The notes beneath the pieces are model-generated. The model did no database searches. It worked only from the letters and a program-made list of their open reading frames with translations, and was not told where the DNA came from. The position numbers and the translations under genes were made by a program. A DNA stretch of 64,000 nt from Begonia masoniana (taxonomy: Eukaryota; Streptophyta; Magnoliopsida; Cucurbitales; Begoniaceae). The stretch covers positions 20,773,614 to 20,837,613 of the forward strand of contig CM039506.1 of the NCBI GenBank assembly GCA_022432975.1. Reading direction: 5' to 3'. Position 1 is the first letter of the stretch. Every line of letters begins with the position of its first letter. Below are positions 59,975 to 64,000 of this stretch, piece by piece.

Positions 59975-60578
59975 CTACATCATAAGGTTTAAACTATAAG
60001 CCTAATGCTTAGTAAGGAATGCAAAATAAACATGTATGCATGAATGCACAGACTAATGAGAAACAAATGCTATGATCTTTTCGTGTTCGTATTCATGTTC
60101 TTGTTCTTGTTCATCACGTTCATCATATGGACTGAAGAGAGGATTTGTGCCGTAAAAGGGGGTTGACAGTGATTTTGATCATATTCCCTTCCGGGTCGTT
60201 ATCATGGTCCCTCTTTGGACTGTGGCATGCGTCAACCCGCCCCCAACCCTCACTTAACCCGGTTGCATAAGTTTCATGTTCATTCTCATATCTTGTTCAT
60301 AGGAAAACATGTTCATAAATCATTTTCGTATGCTTGGGGAATAAATCATGATGCATGACATGAATGTTCCTAAATCATCAGACTATGAAAAATATCATAC
60401 TAGTTAGTTGACTTCATAAACTCTATCAGAACATCGCATTTCATAGTTCTCAAACATCCGTAAATCATCCAAGTTCAAACCATCTTACTAACTTAAAACA
60501 AACATCAAACACAGGACTAATTTAGCACCCTTAAGATGTAGGGCCCTAATGGCCGGAGATCTTAATACATTCACTTAC
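59975..60578 (-). other. Putative LTR intron in element I 5' LTR
   Basis: Donor CCAG|GTAAGTG at 60578 and acceptor TGATGTAG|GTGAAG at 59975, 604 nt, with CTTACTAAGCATTAGGC before the acceptor. This is the copy that would be transcribed into the leader of element RNA. Confidence 0.55.
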
Positions 60579-61113
60579 CTGGTTTCCTTAGCAACTTTGA
60601 GTACTTTTCTTTAGACTTCTTCACCTAAAACATTTCACATTGTAGAGTTAAAATAACATCCTAAAAGTCCTAATCAAAAGTCACCCTAGAAACTAACGTC
60701 TATATATATATATATATGTAAGTCCATTAGCCGAGCACTCTGTGTGTGTAGTCTAAATTTCAAGAATCGAAATAACTTGACTCAGTCTAAACTATTCCCA
60801 TTCGGTTATTAGAAGTCCAGGTTCGATTCGAAAATGCCAATACCAAATACAGATAAAGAACGTCATTAAACTGACTTAGCCATTGAAGAATCCGTAAGCA
60901 CAAGTTCAGCTGAAAACAGAGCTCAAATAGATAACCCGTAACTACATTGTTTGAGTCTTACCTAGGGTGTGAATCCACCGGGTGGAGACTGAAGGATCGT
61001 CGCCAAAAGGAGCTGTAGCTGGCAGAGAGAGAGCTCCGGAGAAGAGAGAAATCGCTGAGAGTGAATGTGTCGGCTACAGTGAGGTTTTAAGTGGGGTTCA
61101 AGGTTTCCATTTC

Positions 61114-61124
61114 CTATTTATACC
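61114..61124 (-). promoter_or_regulatory. TATA box in element I 5' LTR, downstream copy
   Basis: GGTATAAATAG on the minus strand, in the copy nearer the element body. Confidence 0.55.
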
Positions 61125-61560
61125 TAATCCATCCACCCTTAATTACAACCTGCCACCCTATATGTAAGTCCATTAGCCGAGCACTCTGTGTGCGTAGTCT
61201 AAATTTCAAGAATCGAAATAACTTGACTCAGTCTAAACTATTCCCATTCGGTTATTAGAAGTCCAGGTTTGATTCGAAAATGCCAATACCAAATGCAGAT
61301 AAAGAACGTCATTAAACTGACTTAGCCATTGAAGAATCTGTAAGCACAAGTTCAGCTGAAAACAGAGCTCAAATAGATAACCCGTAACTACATTGTTTGA
61401 GTCTTACCTAGGGTGTGAATCCACCGGGGTGGAGACTGAAGGATCGTCTCCAAAAGGAGTTGTAGCTGGCAGAGAGAGAGCTCCGGAGAAGAGAGAAATC
61501 GCTGAGAGTGAATGTGTCAGCTACAGTGAGGTTTTAAGTGGGGTTCAAGGTTTCCATTTC

Positions 61561-61571
61561 CTATTTATACC
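61561..61571 (-). promoter_or_regulatory. TATA box in element I 5' LTR, upstream copy
   Basis: GGTATAAATAG on the minus strand, 447 bases upstream of the other copy. Confidence 0.55.
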
Positions 61572-61736
61572 TAATCCATCCACCCTTAATTACAACCTTG
61601 CCACCCAACCTATTACACAATACATGCATTAAATTAAGCCTTGGCATAGATTCCAAATCGAAAAGATCAAAGTAAACATGACCGTTAAAACAGTTAAGAG
61701 AATCCCCTGGTCAAACTTGTAGGGTGTTACACACTA

Positions 61737-62860
61737 TGTTAGAGCCATATACAATAACAAAGGTGATACTCATCGATGGTGAGGCCACAAGTAACCATGA
61801 TCAGGTTTAGGGTTTCACATCTAAGGACAGACGCAGTCAAGTTGTTCCATTACTTTATTTTCATACCCAGACACATGGATTAGAAGCCCAAATTTTGGTT
61901 AAAAATAGGCCCCAGCTTTATAGCTTAACTTGGGTTTGACTCGAGACTTAATTCCTTGCCAAGTCGGAGCTTAGTGTCAAAATTTGATGGGGGGTAGTTT
62001 TTTGCCACATTTTTTAGTATTTTCTGCACAAAAAAACACCAAATAATCAATTATTTTCACCAATATTCCAAACTCAATTTTCATCCATAATTTATATAAC
62101 TTGACCCTAAAAACTCTATCTTTGCCACTAAAAAAATTAAAACCACCTCTAACTATATCGATAGAGAGGATGGGGTTCTACTTACCACCGTCAATAACAA
62201 ATTTCATGCAACCTAAAGTCTATACTCTCGACCAAAAACCAAGCTTGGCTTCTCTTAAATTTAATCCCCATTTAGAATGCAATTTTGTTTTTAATCGACT
62301 TTCGTAAGTAAAGGGTAATATTTTACATACCTTTGTGAAACCTACACTTTTTATCTGAGAATTCTTTGATAATATAACACTTTGCCACTCATTTATGTTT
62401 AGATTTTCTCAAAATCCTGAATTATGAAAAGTAACATGAAAAATTTTTAAGACTTAACTTACTCTTTGATGAACAGTAGAATGATCTTGGCCACAATTTT
62501 GAGAAAATGATAACTCATTCAAAACAGGTCCTCTTGACATGATTTGTGCATAGCACCAAGCTCTTTAAGTGAGGATGACGCCCTCCAAATTTCATGATGA
62601 AAATTTCCAGGATGAAGAAATTATATGCTCGAAGGGATGCAAGATAGTCCAAATAGCCACCTAGCCGTGACTATTGACTCTTAGGGCTACCCTTGCAATA
62701 AGAGAGCTCTCCAACTTGTTGCCTCGAGAGCTTCTAATATCTTGCTGTGATTTCAATCTCAATGGACTTAGCTAATAGAAGGAATTCAACTTATTCAATG
62801 TTGCAAAATGCTAGGTCATATTGACAAGTTATTTATACTTTTATTAACGAAAACACACAC
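61737..62860. other. AT-rich flank with no supported gene
   Basis: The right flank of element I. Short ORFs (for example 62101-62307) show no known domain. Confidence 0.5.
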
Positions 62861-62869
62861 AGTATTAAT

Positions 62870-63660
62870 TAAATCTAGTTGTGATATTGTTAATACATTT
62901 CTTGATTTTAAAAAAATCTTTTATGATACTACAAATGAGTGTTCTTTAATTTATTAACTCATTTCTCGTCTTTTTCTTCCAATTTTTGTAAATTTAACAT
63001 ATATATTTTTAACAATATAAACAAATAGATGAATTTAATAATATTCTTAATAAAATGGAAGCAAGATTTTAAAATATTGGCATGACACTCCTCCTATTTT
63101 TTGTTATATACATATCATGGATTCTAGATATAAATTAAAAGAGTGTCTGTTTAATAGAATTTCTACTAATTTATCTAGTACTTCTTTAATTACCAGTGAT
63201 CAAGTAACAAAAAGAATTGTTAATTTTTATTTTTTTTATAAAATAAAATATTATAATGTTAGTTGTGCACGTCCTCCTCCACATAAAGAGAGTTATCGTA
63301 ATAGTAGTAGTGGTAGTATTATAGCTCCACAATTTAGTATTGATGATATATGTAGTAAACTAGATACTAAAAGTTATTATACTTCTTCATGAAATGTACT
63401 TGATATTTATTTTCAAACTCGTATCAATTTCTCGAGAAGAAAATTTTTGATATTTTAGATTAATGGCAAAAGTACTCTACCAAATATCTTATTCTTTCTA
63501 TAATGGCAAATGATCCACTAAGATCTTCAGTCTTTATTGTAGCATCATGGACAAACTTATTTGCATAAAAAATATAATAACGTCAAGATAAGAGATCAAC
63601 AACAAGAACATAAAATACTTAACCAATTTAGAAATTTAGATGTTGAATACTAGCTTATGT
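62870..63660 (+). pseudogene. Decayed hAT transposase, C-terminal part
   Basis: Across frames I read KIFYDTTNECS, KYWHDTPPIFCYIHIMDSRYK (62990-63140) and DIYFQTRINFSR then KSTLPNILFF (63400-63500). These match the order of the hAT catalytic-domain end (the MDPRYKL block) and the C-terminal dimerisation domain (LDWWK...YPILS...A). Many stops and frameshifts are present. A Ser-rich linker (63290-63320) is normal between the two parts. Confidence 0.65.
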
Positions 63661-64000
63661 TTTTTTTTATATTGTAATTTGAAGTATATTTATTGAATCA
63701 TCTCAAATAACTTTTTTTCTAAATATACGTCATTTTATATATTTATTAAATTATTTTGTTTATTAAACAACTAACGATTATATTTTGACATTATAATGAT
63801 AAATAATTATTATAATTTTAAGAATTAAATTTTTAAAAATATACATTATATTGATATAAATTGAAAATATTTCTGTATGTTCAGCTAGTTAGGCTGAGTT
63901 CATTTTGCCACTTTAGCTTGGCTCGTTTAACTTATGGCTCATGAGTCGATTCGAGTTAAAATTCTTTTATGCAAACTCATTAGCCTCAACTTGTTCGACT
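63661..64000. other. AT-rich tail, possible hAT subterminal sequence
   Basis: Repeated GCTCGTT / GGCTCATGAG / TTGTTCGACT-like words at 63895-64000 resemble the subterminal regions of plant hAT elements. The terminus, if any, is outside the window. Confidence 0.3.

Larger units (their letters stand above)
60715..61605. repeat. 446-bp tandem duplication in element I 5' LTR
   Basis: TATGTAAGTCCATTAGCCGA recurs at 60715 and 61161, and the following 440 bases are nearly identical. The unit includes the TATA box, so the promoter is doubled (61114 and 61561). The 3' LTR has one copy. Confidence 0.9.
50641..61731 (-). mobile_element. Element I: full-length, decayed Tekay-like chromovirus
   Basis: Both LTRs (50641-53054 and 57684-61731) and the target duplication cacta (50636-50640, 61732-61736) are present. 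On the minus strand the order is 5' LTR, tRNA-Met-type primer site, gag, protease, RT, RNase H, integrase, chromodomain, polypurine tract and 3' LTR, as in the Tekay clade. Coding frames have several stops and frameshifts. The LTRs differ by about 1.6 kb, nearly all explained by a 43-bp array expansion and a 446-bp duplication in the 5' LTR. Confidence 0.92.
57684..61731 (-). repeat. Element I 5' LTR, expanded
   Basis: 4048 bp, against 2414 bp for the 3' LTR. The extra length is the 43-bp array (58259-59625) and a 446-bp tandem duplication (60715-61160, then 61161 onward). Confidence 0.92.

Overview
The window is plant nuclear DNA and consists almost entirely of transposable elements. All recognisable coding sequence belongs to Ty3/gypsy LTR retrotransposons (CRM-like, Tekay-like chromovirus and Athila-like), Cassandra-type 5S-bearing solo LTRs and hAT DNA transposons. 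This mix is typical of gene-poor, probably pericentromeric, chromatin of a flowering plant. The species cannot be named from the sequence, and I found no convincing host gene.

Left part (1-38062). After the tail of a Tekay-type LTR and about 540 bases of flank, a minus-strand CRM-like element (A, 774-38057, target duplication cttcg) forms the outer shell of a deep nest. Its right LTR is split by a plus-strand gag-protease element (B, 7166-38008, gctct/gctcc). B is split by a Tekay-type solo LTR (C2, 12832-36726, tcaaa). C2 is split by a second Tekay-type element (C1, 13273-35461, actat). C1 holds a truncated plus-strand Athila-like element (E+). E+ has a Tekay solo LTR in its pol gene (G, 15776-18269, catta) and is joined to an inverted Athila copy (E-). 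The LTR of E- is itself split by a solo LTR (H, 26468-30448, caagc). Two Cassandra-type solo LTRs (4581-4957 and 9465-9843) sit in A and B.

Right part (38063-64000). A stretch with LTR-like remains leads to a damaged plus-strand Tekay-like element (D, 40138-47844). Next come a reverse-transcriptase relic interrupted by a 1.4 kb hAT-type element (48315-49702) and a complete but decayed minus-strand Tekay-like chromovirus (I, 50641-61731, target duplication cacta). The window ends in AT-rich DNA with a decayed hAT transposase.

The coding regions are broken by stops, frameshifts and deletions, so no element here looks able to move by itself. The more interesting material is in the LTRs. They carry a conserved splice donor / branch-like / acceptor arrangement shared by divergent Tekay-type LTRs, a 5S rRNA-like segment inside the CRM-like LTR, and private tandem-array expansions (43-bp x about 32, 63-bp x about 15.5, 21-bp x about 49, AAT x about 169). 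A GATCGATC palindrome cluster recurs in unrelated LTR families. All coordinates, copy numbers and repeat comparisons were made by eye.
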